Source: Mycobacterium lepraemurium
GTDB lineage: Bacteria; Actinomycetota; Actinomycetes; Mycobacteriales; Mycobacteriaceae
Assembly: GCA_002291465.1 (NCBI GenBank)
Contig: CP021238.1
Span: 186,001-250,000, forward strand
DNA: 64,000 nt
Direction of reading: 5' to 3'
Shown here: piece by piece, positions 19,108 to 29,019 of the stretch
Position numbering within the stretch: position 1 is the stretch's first letter
Layout: each line of letters opens with the position of its first letter
Program-made: the position numbers and the translations under genes
The notes under the pieces: model-generated
What the model was told of the DNA's origin: nothing
Seen by the model: only the letters and a program-made list of their open reading frames with translations
The model's database searches: none

Positions 19108-20230
19108 CGGGCGTCGCTGATCGCCGTCGATGCGGCCCTGCTGCTCGGCGGCATCATCGGGACGCTGCAGCGGCCCGCGGCCGACCTGCCCGTGTCGCTG
19201 ACCGCATTCGCCATCGCGCTGTCGCCCACGGTGGCGTTCTTCGTCTTCAACATGAAAATGACCCCGGGGCCGTTGTGGGCAACCTGGCCGGCGTCGGCCG
19301 CGCTGACGCTGTTCGGCACGTCCACGCCCATTCGCGCCGATTTCGCGCCGGCCCTGTTGGTCCTGATGGTCCTCGTCGCCGCGACGCTGGCCTCGGTGGT
19401 GGGCGGCCTGCTGGCCGCCGCGTCGGCGGCCGCGCTGCACCGCCTCGATGCGATCGTGTTGTACCTGGGGTTCATCGTGGTGGCCTGGCTGCTGGGCTAC
19501 TTGATGCGCACCCAACGGTTGCTGGCGGCCGAACAAATCGAGGCGCAGGAGATGCTGGCCGAGCACACCGCCACCGACGAGCGGCGGCGCATCGCCCGGG
19601 AAGTGCACGACGTCATCGCGCATTCGCTGAGTATCACGCTGTTGCACGTGACGGGGCGCGGCGGGCGTTGCAGCAGGATCGCGATGTCGACGACGCGGTG
19701 GAGGCGCTCGAGCAGGCCGAACGGCTGGGCCGCCAGGCGATGGCCGACATCCGCCGCACCGTCGGGCTGCTGGACAACTGGCCCACCAAAGCTGCGCCGA
19801 CCACCCCCGAACCCGGCCTCGACGACGTCGCGCCCCTGGTCGACGGCTTCCGCGCGCCGGCCTGGCCGTCACGCTGTGCGTCGAGGGACCCACCGATCAC
19901 GTCTCGCCGGTGGTGGGGCTGGCGCTGTACCGCATCACGCAGGAATCGCTGGCCAACATCGTCAAGCATGCGCCCGAGTCGAAAGCCGGTGTGGTGCTTG
20001 ATATCTCCCCTGCGTCGGCGCGACTGGCGGTCACCAACCTACTGCCGGCGGCGGTGGTGGCGGCGCGGTCGCCGGAGGGGCGCGGCTTGCGCGGCATGCG
20101 CCAGCGCGTCGAGCTGCTCGGCGGTGCCATCGACGTCGGCCCCACCCGGGACGGGTGGTCGGTGTGCGCCGAGATCCCGCTGCAGGAAAGCGACGGCTCC
20201 TGGCGACCGTGGTGGTGTGGTAAGGCGTGA
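19108..20230 (+). pseudogene. NarL-type sensor histidine kinase, 5'-truncated with two frameshifts
   Basis: Begins without a start codon at TVRASLIAVDAALLLGGIIG and then has several TM segments. The HisKA_3 phosphoacceptor motif is DERRRIAREVHDVIAHSLS with His at the usual place. One extra G in the run 19653-19656 breaks the frame before RRALQQDRDVDDAVEALEQA. A lost base at 19851-19858 breaks it again before LAVTLCVEGPTDHVSPVV. The ATPase domain (RITQESLANIVKHAPESKAG; GRGLRGMRQRVELLGG) runs to a TGA at 20230. The stop overlaps the GTG of the response regulator (GTGA), as in an intact two-component operon. Confidence 0.88.
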
Positions 20231-20883
20231 CCGACCCGGCCCCCGAGATCACCGTGCTGCTCGTCGACGATCAGGACCCGGTGCGTTCCGGGCTGCGCCG
20301 GATCCTGCGCCGCAAGGACGGATTCGTCATCGTCGCCGAGTGCGCCGACGGCGACGAGGTGCCCGCCGCGGTCGCCGCGTACCGGCCCGACGTCGTCGTG
20401 ATGGACCTGCGGATGCGCCGCGTCGACGGCATCGAGGCGACCCGCCGGCTGGGCGGCAGGCCACCGGTGCTCGCGCTGACCACTTTCAACGAGGACGAGC
20501 TGTTGTCCGGGGCGCTACGCGCCGGCGCGGCGGGCGTCGTGCTCAAAGACTCCTCCGCCGAGGAACTGATCCGCGCGGTGCGGGCGGTCGCCCGGGGCGA
20601 GGGCTACCTCGACCCCGCGGTGACCTCGCGGGTGCTCACCACCTACCGCAAGGCCGCGCTCGGCCCGCGCGGCGCCGCGATCGCCGAACTAACCACCCGC
20701 GAGCTGGACGTGTTGACGTTGATCGGAAAAGGCTTGTCCAACAGCGAGATCGCCGACGAGCTGTGCATCTCCGGGGTCACCGTGAAAAGCCACATCGGCC
20801 GGATCTTCGGCAAACTCGATCTGCGCGACCGGGCCGCCGCAATCGTCTACGCCTACGACAACAGCATCGTCGCCCCGCGCTGA
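20227..20883 (+). CDS. NarL/LuxR-type response regulator
   Basis: 218 aa. The receiver domain has the acidic pair in LLVDDQ (residues 14-15), the phosphoacceptor Asp60 in VVVMDLRM and the conserved Lys in VVLKDSS. The C-terminal LuxR helix-turn-helix is LTTRELDVLTLIGKGLSNSE onwards with ITVKSHI-like recognition helix (GVTVKSHIGRIFGKL). GTG start at 20227 overlaps the kinase stop. The protein is intact, but its partner kinase is broken, so it is now an orphan unless another kinase or acetyl phosphate supplies phosphate. Confidence 0.93.
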   Translation: MTDPAPEITVLLVDDQDPVRSGLRRILRRKDGFVIVAECADGDEVPAAVAAYRPDVVVMDLRMRRVDGIEATRRLGGRPPVLALTTFNEDELLSGALRAGAAGVVLKDSSAEELIRAVRAVARGEGYLDPAVTSRVLTTYRKAALGPRGAAIAELTTRELDVLTLIGKGLSNSEIADELCISGVTVKSHIGRIFGKLDLRDRAAAIVYAYDNSIVAPR

Positions 20884-20898
20884 CGAGCTACCGGTGGC

Positions 20899-21276
20899 CT
20901 ACAGGAGCGCCGCCGGCTCCGCGAGATTCAGCAGCAGGTAGGCCATGCACATCAGGAAGTTGGTCACCACCATGATCAGCCCGGCGAACATCAGCGAGCG
21001 GGCTCCGCGCCGCCTGAGCCGCCGGTACCGGGCGACCCGGGCCTCCCGGTTCAGCTGGATCGCGATTAACGCGAAATTGACGTTGATCACTTCATGAGCG
21101 GCCAGCGGCGCGCCCGCCAGCATTTCCCGCATCCGCTCCGGCGCCGTCCGAACACCCACCCGTTCGAAACTGTGGCACAGTCGCCGCACGCGCCGCCGGC
21201 GGAGCGTGTGATACCGCAGTTGTAGTTGCTGCGCCAGTTGCTCTCGATCGTCCCCCCAGGGGTAAGACGGGGTCAT
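20899..21276 (-). CDS. Small membrane protein of unknown function
   Basis: 125 aa from the ATG at 21276 (MTPSYPWGDDREQLAQQLQL). The first 90 residues are very rich in Arg (LRRRRVRRL, ARYRRLRRRGARS), followed by one or two hydrophobic segments near the C-terminus (LMFAGLIMVVTNFLMCMAYL). Topology suggests a cytoplasmic basic region and a C-terminal hairpin. No family recognised; similar mycobacterial small membrane proteins exist. Convergent with the response regulator, 15 bp apart. Confidence 0.6.
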   Translation of the reverse strand: MTPSYPWGDDREQLAQQLQLRYHTLRRRRVRRLCHSFERVGVRTAPERMREMLAGAPLAAHEVINVNFALIAIQLNREARVARYRRLRRRGARSLMFAGLIMVVTNFLMCMAYLLLNLAEPAALL

Positions 21277-21343
21277 CACAAGCGGGATTCTAAATCGCCG
21301 GGGCCCGCTTTGGCGCTGTGTACATGGATTCTGCGGCCGGCGG

Positions 21344-22688
21344 TCACGTCCCGGCACCGCCGCTCATCCGCTGTGCGGCGGGTAGGTCCAGGTAGCGCTC
21401 CAGGTTGCGGTGCATGTTGATCACCCGCCGCTCCTCGCTGGACAGCACCAGATGCGTGAAGCCGGGCTGGTGCATGCCGCGCTGCAGGCCGGCGAGCACC
21501 GCGATGCCCTGGGTGAGCACCAGCCCGGGCTCGGCTTCCCCGGCGCTTATCCGGACATCGGTCGGCTTGGTCCGCGGCGCGCCCGGCGGCATCCGGGTGG
21601 TCAGGAACATCACCAGCTCGCACTTGTCGGGCGCGGCGGCCGGGTTGGGCGCGGGCCGCGAGCACATGACGGTGAGGTGGTCGGCGTTGGTCAGAAATGT
21701 CATGTTGGGAAAGACGTTGTACTGGTGCAGCAGGGTGATCCGATCGGTGTCGGCCCAGCCCAGGTCGACGCCGCGGCTCGCGGCGAAGGCTCGGGTGCGG
21801 TCCGCGATCAGGTCGGCCACCGTCTGCCCGGGCCGGCGGTCGGCGGCGGGAAACGGCGTGCCCTCGGCCGCACCCATCAGCGCGCCCTGGGTGGAAACGT
21901 AAGCGTCCCAGACCTCTTCGTCGCTCAGCGCACCCACGAAACGTGGGCTCGGCACGCCGTAGGGCTGATCGGACTTTCCGGTATGCCCCCAAATCGGTTG
22001 CGGCGCGTGGATGTCGTCCACGCAACGCAGTAGCTCGGGATGCAGCGTCTGGATGTGGTAGGTCTCGCTGTAGCCGTCGGCGATGGTCTTACAGTTGGCG
22101 TCGACCCCGACAGTAAGCGTTGCGTAGCAACGGAATTCGTCGAGCCGGCACCAGGAGACGTCCTCGGGTATCTCCTCGAGGTATTCGGGCAGCGGCATCG
22201 CGTCGGGGTCCAGGTTGACGAAGACCAGGCCCGCCCAGGTGTCTACCCGGGCCTGGATCAGCGGAAAGTCAGACAGCCGCAGCGAGCCGAAGCCCTTGCG
22301 GTCGGGCACCCGTTTGAGCGCGCAGGCCAGGTCCCAGGTCCAGCCGTGATAGCCGCATTTGAGTTCCCGCAGGCCCGAACCCGAGCCGCTGCACAACGAG
22401 TTGCCGCGGTGCCGGCACACATTCTGGAACGCTTGCAGAGCGCCGTCGTCCCGGACGATCAGCACACCGTATGGCCCACAACGGTATTCGAAGTAGTCGC
22501 CGGGGGCCGCGACGTGATCGACCATGCAGGCCAGTTGCCACACTCGGGGCCATATACGCTCTACCTCGAGCGCGGCGAAGGCGGGTGGAGTAGTAGCGTT
22601 CGGCGGGCACCAGGGTCGGGCCCGGCGGCGGGGTGCCGATGGCATCCTCGTCGCGGGTGCGCGCCGGATTGCCGGCCGCCGTCGCCAT
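21344..22688 (-). pseudogene. Rieske aromatic-ring-hydroxylating oxygenase alpha subunit, N-terminal frameshift
   Basis: The main 21344-22600 frame holds a complete Rieske centre (CRHRG then CGYHGW) and a mononuclear-iron site (ADGYSETYHIQTLHPE with the two His). The true N-terminus lies in another frame: ATG 22688, MATAAGNPARTRDEDAIGTP through LVPAERYYS, after which one inserted base near 22586-22590 shifts reading before FAALEVERIWPRVWQLA. Either the gene is dead or translation begins at a poor internal start, losing about 35 residues. Restored length about 448 aa. It lies 14 bp downstream of the broken amidohydrolase gene on the same strand. Confidence 0.8.
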
Positions 22689-22702
22689 CGCCGCGGCGCC
22701 CC

Positions 22703-23770
22703 TCAGCGCGCCCCGCGGACCAGGCGGCCGGGCCGAGCCCCGGTGTCGACGTCGCTGCGCCGGGTCACGGTCCCGCTGACGATGGTCGCCGCATAACCGC
22801 TGGCGCCCTGCAGAATCCGGTTGCCGCCGGCCGGCAGGTCGAAGGCCATGGCGGCTGGGTGCAGGCGCAGCTTGTCCATGTCGATGACGTTGATGTCGGC
22901 CTTCTTGCCCGGCTCGATGGTGCCGCGGTCGGTGAGGCCGAACAGGTGGGCGGTGTCGCGGGACTGCTTGCGGATGACGTACTCCAGCGACAGCTTGTCG
23001 CCGCGGCTGCGGTCGCGCGCCCAGTGGGTGAGCAGGAAGGTGGGATAGGATGCGTCGCAGATCATGCCGCAGTGCGCGCCGCCGTCGGAGAGCCCCAGCA
23101 CCCCGGCGGGATGCAGCAGCATCTCGCGGATGGCGCCGCAGTTGCCGTCGGCGTAGTTGAGCAGCGGCAGCATCAACACGTTGTTCGCGTCGGCCTCGAG
23201 CATCAGGTCGTACAGGGTCGCCAGCGGGTCCTCGCCACGCGCCTCGGCGATGGCCGCGACGGTTCGGTCCGGGGTGGGCTCGTAGTCGGGCGGGTTGCCC
23301 AGCGCGAACATCCCGTCGAACAGCAGGGTCGGGTCGACGGGCAGGTCGTCCTCGCCGAGGATGGCCGCCTTGACCGCGGGGTCGGCCAGGCGTTGCGCGA
23401 GCTCCTCGCGGCTGCACTCGGCGGCCAGCCGGCGGTAGGTGGGCCGGTGGCTGAAGCCGTGATGGCCCTGGAAGCCGATCATCATGCCGAACGGGCGCAC
23501 CGCGATCTGCGGGTACAGGCGGGCGCCGGCCGCGTGCGCGTCCGCGGACAGGTCCAGCATCTCGCGCGCCACAGCTTCGGATCGGCGTCCACCTGGATCA
23601 GCGCGAACGACACCGGCCGGTCGATCTCGCCGCTCAGCCGGCGCATCCAGTCCAGCTCCTTCTTGGGCCCGATGATGTCCTCGCTGGCGGCCCCCTGCGG
23701 GGCCGGCTCGAACACCGCCTGACCGCCGGCCGCCATGGCGCGGCCCAGACCGAACAGTTCCGCCTCGGCA
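22703..23770 (-). pseudogene. N-acyl-D-amino-acid deacylase-type amidohydrolase, truncated and frameshifted
   Basis: C-terminal two thirds of an Amidohydro_3/COG3653-type metallohydrolase. GLSDGGAHCGMICDASYPTF (metal-site Asp and His), LTDRGTIEPGKKADINVIDM and a final beta-sandwich segment are intact over 289 codons up to about 23572. A lost base there separates it from ELFGLGRAMAAGGQAVFEPA onwards. Upstream of about 23770 the homology ends abruptly and a plus-strand gene tail begins, so about 200 N-terminal residues and the promoter are gone. Confidence 0.8.
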
Positions 23771-23923
23771 CAGCGACGACCAGAAGCTGGTGCTGGCCGC
23801 CTACGGCACCGGCTGTTGACCAAGGCCGGACTCGCCGAGCTGGGCATCGATGAACCCCTCGACGACGGCCCGGTGCTGCCGCGCGAGGAACGCATCCAGC
23901 AGGTGCTGGCCCGCGCCCAGTGA
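23771..23923 (+). pseudogene. C-terminal scrap of an unidentified gene
   Basis: On the plus strand the scrap reads SDDQKLVLAAYGTG and then, after a one-base shift, LLTKAGLAELGIDEPLDDGP and VLPREERIQQVLARAQ to a TGA at 23923. It looks like the end of an enzyme subunit of about 400 aa but I cannot name the family. It is joined directly to the N-terminally truncated amidohydrolase on the other strand, marking a deletion or inversion junction. The 90 bp after it (23924-24014) hold nothing I recognise. Confidence 0.4.
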
Positions 23924-24014
23924 TCAGGCGGTGCAGCCGGCCCGCGCCGCGCGCGTCGGCGGGCATTCGCGTCCGCGCGAACCGGGACCGGCCATCGATC
24001 ACCCCCGGCACGGC

Positions 24015-24392
24015 TCACTCACCGGACAGGGCGCTCAGCGCGTCGTCCAGGCTCGGGTAGAGCGACAGCACGCTGTCGATTCCCATCAGTTTGATCGGCC
24101 GGCTGGTGGCCGAGCCGTCGGCCACCACCGCGAACTTCGTCGGTGGCTGCAGCTTGGCCTGCGTGGTCACCAGCACGGTTATCCCGGCCGACGCCAGAAA
24201 CCCGACCTTGGACAGGTCGACGATCAGCGCGGCCGGGTTGGCGGCCAGGGCAGTCTGAATGGCCTCGGCCAGCATCGGCGAGCTGAGCATGTCCACCTCG
24301 CCGGAGACGGTGAGCACGACCGCCTGATCTACCTGGTGTTTGCCCACCTCGAAGGGGGTGGGGGCGGCGAGATCGCCGGGTTGTTCGCCCAT
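24015..24392 (-). CDS. STAS-domain anti-sigma factor antagonist
   Basis: 125 aa single STAS domain, similar to RsfA/RsfB of mycobacteria. The phosphorylatable Ser is expected in KVGFLASAGITVL (residues about 63-75), and the VVLTVSGEVDML strand-loop at the start of the domain is typical. Likely binds an anti-sigma kinase (UsfX type) to release a SigF-like factor. It stands alone, with no kinase gene nearby. Intact. Confidence 0.88.
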   Translation of the reverse strand: MGEQPGDLAAPTPFEVGKHQVDQAVVLTVSGEVDMLSSPMLAEAIQTALAANPAALIVDLSKVGFLASAGITVLVTTQAKLQPPTKFAVVADGSATSRPIKLMGIDSVLSLYPSLDDALSALSGE

Positions 24393-24835
24393 GGTCCATC
24401 ACTCACATTCCCTGCGGGGGACACCGCTAGCTATCGAAAACAGCCACTGCCATATCCGGGGGTTGTTGATTCAACCCCACGGGAACTCGCTCGCCTGTGG
24501 GGAAGACGCACCCCGTCGATCTGCGCTGCGAGTGCAGATCCAGCTAACACGCGTTTAGTCAATGGTAGGACACACGGCGTAGCACGCCCAAAATGCCGGA
24601 CGGTTTGCGGGCGCCGTCGCCCGATGCGGGGTCCGCCGGCCGCCGGCACCGACGTTTACCGGACCCGCGGCGGCGGTACCCTCCCGCACGCTCGTCCGGG
24701 ATGCGGCGAATATGATCGGCACGATCCAAGCTCGAGCGCGCGCGGGCATCTCAAAAGTCGAAGGCCGGGTGCGCCGCGCCGGCGCGGACCATGTGCGGTG
24801 TGCCCGTGAGGGCCATGAGGAAGTGGGAGAGTTCA
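24393..24835. promoter_or_regulatory. 443-bp intergenic region between STAS and aldolase genes
   Basis: No convincing coding sequence on either strand. It contains a hairpin GGGGTTG-6 nt-CAACCCC at 24459-24478 and a weaker ATCTGC/GCAGAT repeat at about 24528-24545. Low-GC patches near 24545-24575 and 24710-24725 could be promoters. A GGGAGAG Shine-Dalgarno precedes the aldolase ATG. Confidence 0.5.
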
Positions 24836-25729
24836 ATGTCGAACCAACAGCAAGCGGAGCGGATGACATCGGGCAAAGGGTTCATCGCCGCGCTCGACCA
24901 GAGCGGCGGCTCGACGCCCAAGGCGCTGCGCCTGTACGGCATCGAAGACAGCGCGTACTCCTCCGAGAAGGAGATGTTCGACCTCATCCACCAGATGCGC
25001 TCGCGGATCATCACCTCGCCGGCGTTCACCGGCGACCGGGTGCTGGCGGCGATCCTGTTCGAGCAGACGATGGACCGCGACATCGAGGGCAAGCCGTCGA
25101 CCATCTACCTGTGGGAGACCAAGGGCGTGGTGCCCATCCTCAAGATCGACAAGGGTCTGGCCGAGGCGTCCGACGACGTGCAGCTGATGAAGCCGATCCC
25201 CGGGCTCGACGAGCTGCTGCAGCGGGCCGTGAGCAAGGGCGTGTTCGGCACCAAGGAACGGTCGGTGATCGGCGGCGCCAACCCGGCGGGCATCGCCACG
25301 GTGGTGGCCCAGCAGTTCGAGCTCGCCCACCAGGTGCTCTCCCACGGGCTGGTGCCGATCATCGAACCCGAGGTCACGATCTCGATCGCTGACAAGGCCA
25401 AGGCCGAGGGTATTCTGCGCGACGAGATCACCAAGCAACTCGACTCGGTACCCGACGGGCAGCGGGTGATGCTCAAGCTGAGCCTGCCCACCGAGGCCAA
25501 CTTCTACCGCCCGCTGATCGAACACCCCAAGGTGATGCGGGTGGTGGCGCTCTCGGGTGGCTACTCCCGCGAGGAGGCCAACGAGCTGCTGGCCAAGAAC
25601 GCCGGGCTGATCGCCAGCTTCAGCCGGGCGCTCACCGAGGGCCTCACGGGCGACCAGTCCGACGAGCAGTTCAACGCGACGCTGGACAAGGCGATCCAGT
25701 CGATTTACGATGCCTCGGTCGCCGGCTGA
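24836..25729 (+). CDS. fda: Class I fructose-bisphosphate aldolase
   Basis: 297 aa Schiff-base aldolase cleaving fructose 1,6-bisphosphate to DHAP and glyceraldehyde 3-phosphate, of the compact bacterial type found in Staphylococcus. Characteristic segments are [16 protein letters not shown] near the N-terminus, the IIEPEVTI strand, and [14 protein letters not shown] with the Schiff-base Lys at about residue 212. Mycobacteria also have an essential class II enzyme (Rv0363c), so this is a second, metal-independent aldolase. Start at ATG 24836 with a GGGAGAG site. Converges with the DUF190 gene, one base apart. Intact. Confidence 0.93.
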   Translation: MSNQQQAERMTSGKGFIAALDQSGGSTPKALRLYGIEDSAYSSEKEMFDLIHQMRSRIITSPAFTGDRVLAAILFEQTMDRDIEGKPSTIYLWETKGVVPILKIDKGLAEASDDVQLMKPIPGLDELLQRAVSKGVFGTKERSVIGGANPAGIATVVAQQFELAHQVLSHGLVPIIEPEVTISIADKAKAEGILRDEITKQLDSVPDGQRVMLKLSLPTEANFYRPLIEHPKVMRVVALSGGYSREEANELLAKNAGLIASFSRALTEGLTGDQSDEQFNATLDKAIQSIYDASVAG

Positions 25730-25730
25730 G

Positions 25731-26777
25731 TTAGTAGCGGTGCCGGGCCATCCGCCCGGCGCCGGGTCCGCCGTCGTCAGACACCAGCGCGGGCGCCATC
25801 TCGCTGGTGACCAGACCCTCGGCGCCGGCCAATTCGTCGATGTGGGCCGGCGTGGCGACGACGGCGGTGCCCACGGGCACCCGTCGGGTCAGCGCGAACA
25901 ACCCGTCCCCGTGTGGCGGGTGGTCGCCGTGGAAACCCCAGACGCCGCGCAGCACGGTGGCGCCGTCGGCCGCCGTCGCCTGACGCAGCCGCTGCACGAT
26001 CGCGCGGTGAATCGGCACGCCGCCGTGCCGCGCGGATTCGGAGGTGTACACGGTCAGCTGCTGGAACAGCGGCAGCCCGCGCTCGTCGACGCCGGGCAGG
26101 GCGTGCGGCGGCTCCAGCAATCGGCCGTCGCGCGTGCATACCCGGACCCGTTCCAGGGTGAACAGCGGCCGGCGCAGCAGCGCGGCGATCTCGGGCAGCA
26201 CCCGCCCGATGTGCGCGCCGGATCCGACCACCACGATCATCATCGGCACGTCGACGTTCCGGCCGGAGAAGCTAGCGCGGCGGCGTTCTTCGTGCGCGAC
26301 ACCGTCGACGCCCAGCAGCACCGTGGCGCCGGCCAGGCCGCGTCGGTGCAGCAGATCGCAGACCCCGATGTAGGCCGGCGCCCCGTTGACGCGCTGCTTG
26401 AGGCCGAGGTAGACGGTCAACTTGACGGCGTCACCCTCGGGCGGCCGCGCCGCGCCGACGTCGGCGTGCAGCAGCCGGGCCCGCTCCAGGGTGACCAGGC
26501 CGCGTTGTTTGACGGACAGCACCCCATCGAGCAGCGCCTCGATCTTGGCCCTGGTGTCGGTCGCGACGATGGCTACCGGGGGATCCTCCGACAGAGTGAG
26601 GGACTCGTCGCTGCGCAGCCGGTGTCCGGTGCCGAACCCGCCGATGCCGCGGAGCAGCACCGTGCACTCCACCCGGTGGCGGGCGTACAGGTCCAGCAGG
26701 ACGTCGGAGACGAAGCGGTTCCCGGCCCGTCTCCGCTCGGCCAGGTAGGTGGTGAGTTTCAGGCAATCGTCGTCCAC
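25731..26777 (-). CDS. Protein of three tandem DUF190 domains
   Basis: 348 aa from the GTG at 26777 (GGGAG Shine-Dalgarno 8 nt upstream). Three repeats of roughly 105 residues share the DUF190 plan: CLKLTTYLAERRRAGNRFVS with LLRGIGGFG; VKLTVYLGLKQRVNGAPAYI with LLGVDGVAHEE; and QLTVYTSESARHGGVPIHRA with LRGVWGFHGDH. Each has the K/QLTVY first strand, a helix and the LRGxxGFG turn. DUF190 is a small ferredoxin-like, PII-related fold, often next to CrcB fluoride channels; no crcB gene is in this window. No membrane segment. Function unknown. Intact despite decayed neighbours. Confidence 0.85.
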   Translation of the reverse strand: MDDDCLKLTTYLAERRRAGNRFVSDVLLDLYARHRVECTVLLRGIGGFGTGHRLRSDESLTLSEDPPVAIVATDTRAKIEALLDGVLSVKQRGLVTLERARLLHADVGAARPPEGDAVKLTVYLGLKQRVNGAPAYIGVCDLLHRRGLAGATVLLGVDGVAHEERRRASFSGRNVDVPMMIVVVGSGAHIGRVLPEIAALLRRPLFTLERVRVCTRDGRLLEPPHALPGVDERGLPLFQQLTVYTSESARHGGVPIHRAIVQRLRQATAADGATVLRGVWGFHGDHPPHGDGLFALTRRVPVGTAVVATPAHIDELAGAEGLVTSEMAPALVSDDGGPGAGRMARHRY

Positions 26778-26793
26778 CGCAGCTCCCGTCGCC

Positions 26794-27845
26794 TCAGCGC
26801 AACGCCTCGGTGGGTACCCCGTAGCGGTCCTGATAGGCGCGCACCCGCTCACGCACCGCACCGGCGTCCAGCCCGGTGTCCGACCAGGTGTAGCGGCTGC
26901 GCCCACCGTCGGACGGATGCGACGCGAGGAACTCGCGCATCCTCTGCTCGGCATCGGGCGCAGCTCGCGGTCCAGGCCCGCGACGATCTCCTCGTAGGAC
27001 TGCGCCGCGCACTCGGTGATGCTGGACTCGTCGCTACACATCCCGCGCAGGTGATGGGTCAGCGCCGCGATAGACGAGATGACGTTGAGCGGATCCCGGT
27101 GGGTCTGCACGATCAGCGCGTCCGGGTACTCGGCCGGCAGCGCATCCAGCTGCCACAGGTGCGCCGGGGATTTCAGCAACCACTGCCCGGGCACACCGGA
27201 CTGCAAGTGCTGCAAGAAGATTCGGTGGAAGCGGTAGGCGCCCGCGTGGTCCGCCTCGTACAGCAGCCAGCGGTAGCAGTTCGGCAGCCGGTACTGCACC
27301 GAGAAGATCATGCTGACGAACTCGGCCGCGGTGATGCGCACACACTCCTGCCCGACCAGCGCGCCCATCGGGTGAAAGGCCCGGAACCGGGGCATGATCT
27401 GCTCGGACAGGTCGATGCCGGCCTGTGTCCGGGCGATGCGCGGATCGTCGTGATAGGTCTCGGGCCGCGACACCGGACAGGGCTCGTCGACCTCCCAGGT
27501 GAGCGGCGCGCGCAGCGCGGGATCCTGGGCGAGTAGGTCGTAGAGGATCGTCGTCCCGGTACGCGGCTGGCCGACGATGAAGATCGGGGCGCTGATCTTC
27601 TGCGCGGCCACCTCGGGATGTGCTTTGCGCCAAGCGATTACGTTGAGCCGGTTCTTCAGCGCGCGCATGATGTCCAGGTGAGCGATCTCGACGCCGATGT
27701 CGGACAGCCGCGCGTCGTTGATCGGCCCGTCGGTGAGGTGGTGCAGCCCGGGCCGCCAGCCCTCGGCGCCGAAGTCGTCGCTGCCGGCCTCGTCATAGGC
27801 GGCGGCGATCAGCCGTTCCGGGGCGAACCGGTCCTGCAGGCTCAC
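26794..27845 (-). pseudogene. Sulfotransferase-family protein, frameshifted
   Basis: Starts at GTG 27845 (VSLQDRFAPERLIAAAYDEA). The PAPS 5'-phosphosulfate loop reads FIVGQPRTGTTILYDLLAQD, and QWLLKSPAHLWQLDALPAEY plus IVQTHRDPLNVISS are typical of this family. A missing base at about 26955-26961 breaks the frame after LDRELRP; the true tail MREFLASHPSDGGRSRYTWS to the stop at 26794 is in the next frame. Restored length about 350 aa. It overlaps the upstream DUF1214 pseudogene by GTGA and lies 17 bp before the DUF190 gene, so the three formed one transcription unit. Confidence 0.85.
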
Positions 27846-28943
27846 GGCCGCTCCTGCACTTCGCGCAACGACACCGCGACCTCGGGGCGGGCTCGGGTTG
27901 TCCAGCCAGCGCAGCACGACGAAGCCGCGATGCCGGCTGCCGGTGTCCAGCCAATGGCCCAAACCCGAAGTACCGCGCGGAGATCGCGATGCACACCCGT
28001 CCGTCCGCGTCCGGCCGCACGCCGCGGTTCGTCACCGAGCTGTGCCGGCGGCGCGGCTCCAGGCATTCGTGCCAGATGCTTTCCAGCGTGACATTCCAAT
28101 ACCGGTGTCGGGCGGCGCGATGTCGAGTACCAGGGCGTGGCCGGGGTCGAGCCGGAAGGCGCCCATCATGTACAGGTTGTCCGGGGTGGTGCCGGCCTCG
28201 CCCAGGTCGGCGGCCTGGGCGGGCAGCAACGTGTTGGGGGATTGCAGCAGTTCGGGTTTGATGGTGCGGTGCAGCGTCGCGAGCTTCATCAACGACCAGG
28301 CCATCGCGGTGAACTGGTCGGAGAGCTGCTCGTCGGTGAGCGGCGTCGGCGGGCCGGGGTCCAGCGCCTCGATGCGCAGGGTGGCCAACTGCTCGGCTGC
28401 CCGATCGCCGATGTATTCCCGGACTACCACCGACGACGCATCCGGCGGGGTCTTCACCCACTGGGCGCCGCCCGGATCCGACGGCTCGTCGGCCGACAGC
28501 AGCAGCGCGAATTCCCCTGCGTCCGAGCCCAAGTCGGCGTCGCTGAGATAACCGGCCATCCGCCGCGGGGTGAGCCCGGTGCCGGCCAGGATCTGAAAAC
28601 CCAGCTACGCGCTGGTTCCCCGTGTGCCGGTGATCCGGTAGTGGCGGTCTCCGCGGATCATCGCCAGGTAGTAGTTGCCGTCCGGGTTGGGACCGCCGAC
28701 CATCCGGTTGTCCGAACACATATCGAAGAACGACGGCCGCTCCGGGTCGGCCTCGACCGTCATCTGCGCACACAGTGACGACACCCGCGCCACCACGCGC
28801 AGCCCCTCGGCCAGTTCCCGTTCGGTCTCGGCGTCCTCGGTCACGATCGCGGTGACGTCGGCCAGCATCCGCTGGAAGAACTGCCACGCGGCACGCGCCT
28901 TGGGAGCGGCCTGATCGGGCGAACCGGGGGGGGTGTGAGCCAC
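27842..28943 (-). pseudogene. DUF1214-type protein with four lesions
   Basis: Starts at 28943 (MAHTPPGSPDQAAPKARAAW). Family-like segments are DNRMVGGPNPDGNYYLAMIR and YRITGTRGTSA, then a TAG at 28607-28605 where Tyr is expected, followed in frame by LGFQILAGTGLTPRRMAGYL. Further breaks are a lost C near 28101-28105, an extra T near 27961-27963 and an extra C near 27884-27887. The final tail EVAVSLREVQERP ends at 27842. Function unknown. This is the most damaged gene of its operon. Confidence 0.75.
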
Positions 28944-29019
28944 CGCCGCATGCTAGACCATTCGGTTGCGGCGTACGCCGGATCGGCGAATCCGCCGCGC
29001 CGCCAAGGCCGTCCAGGCG

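Noticed and set aside
24015..24392. Naming the STAS protein RsfA or RsfB
   Set aside because: Similarity is at family level and no sigF or usfX neighbour is present to decide.
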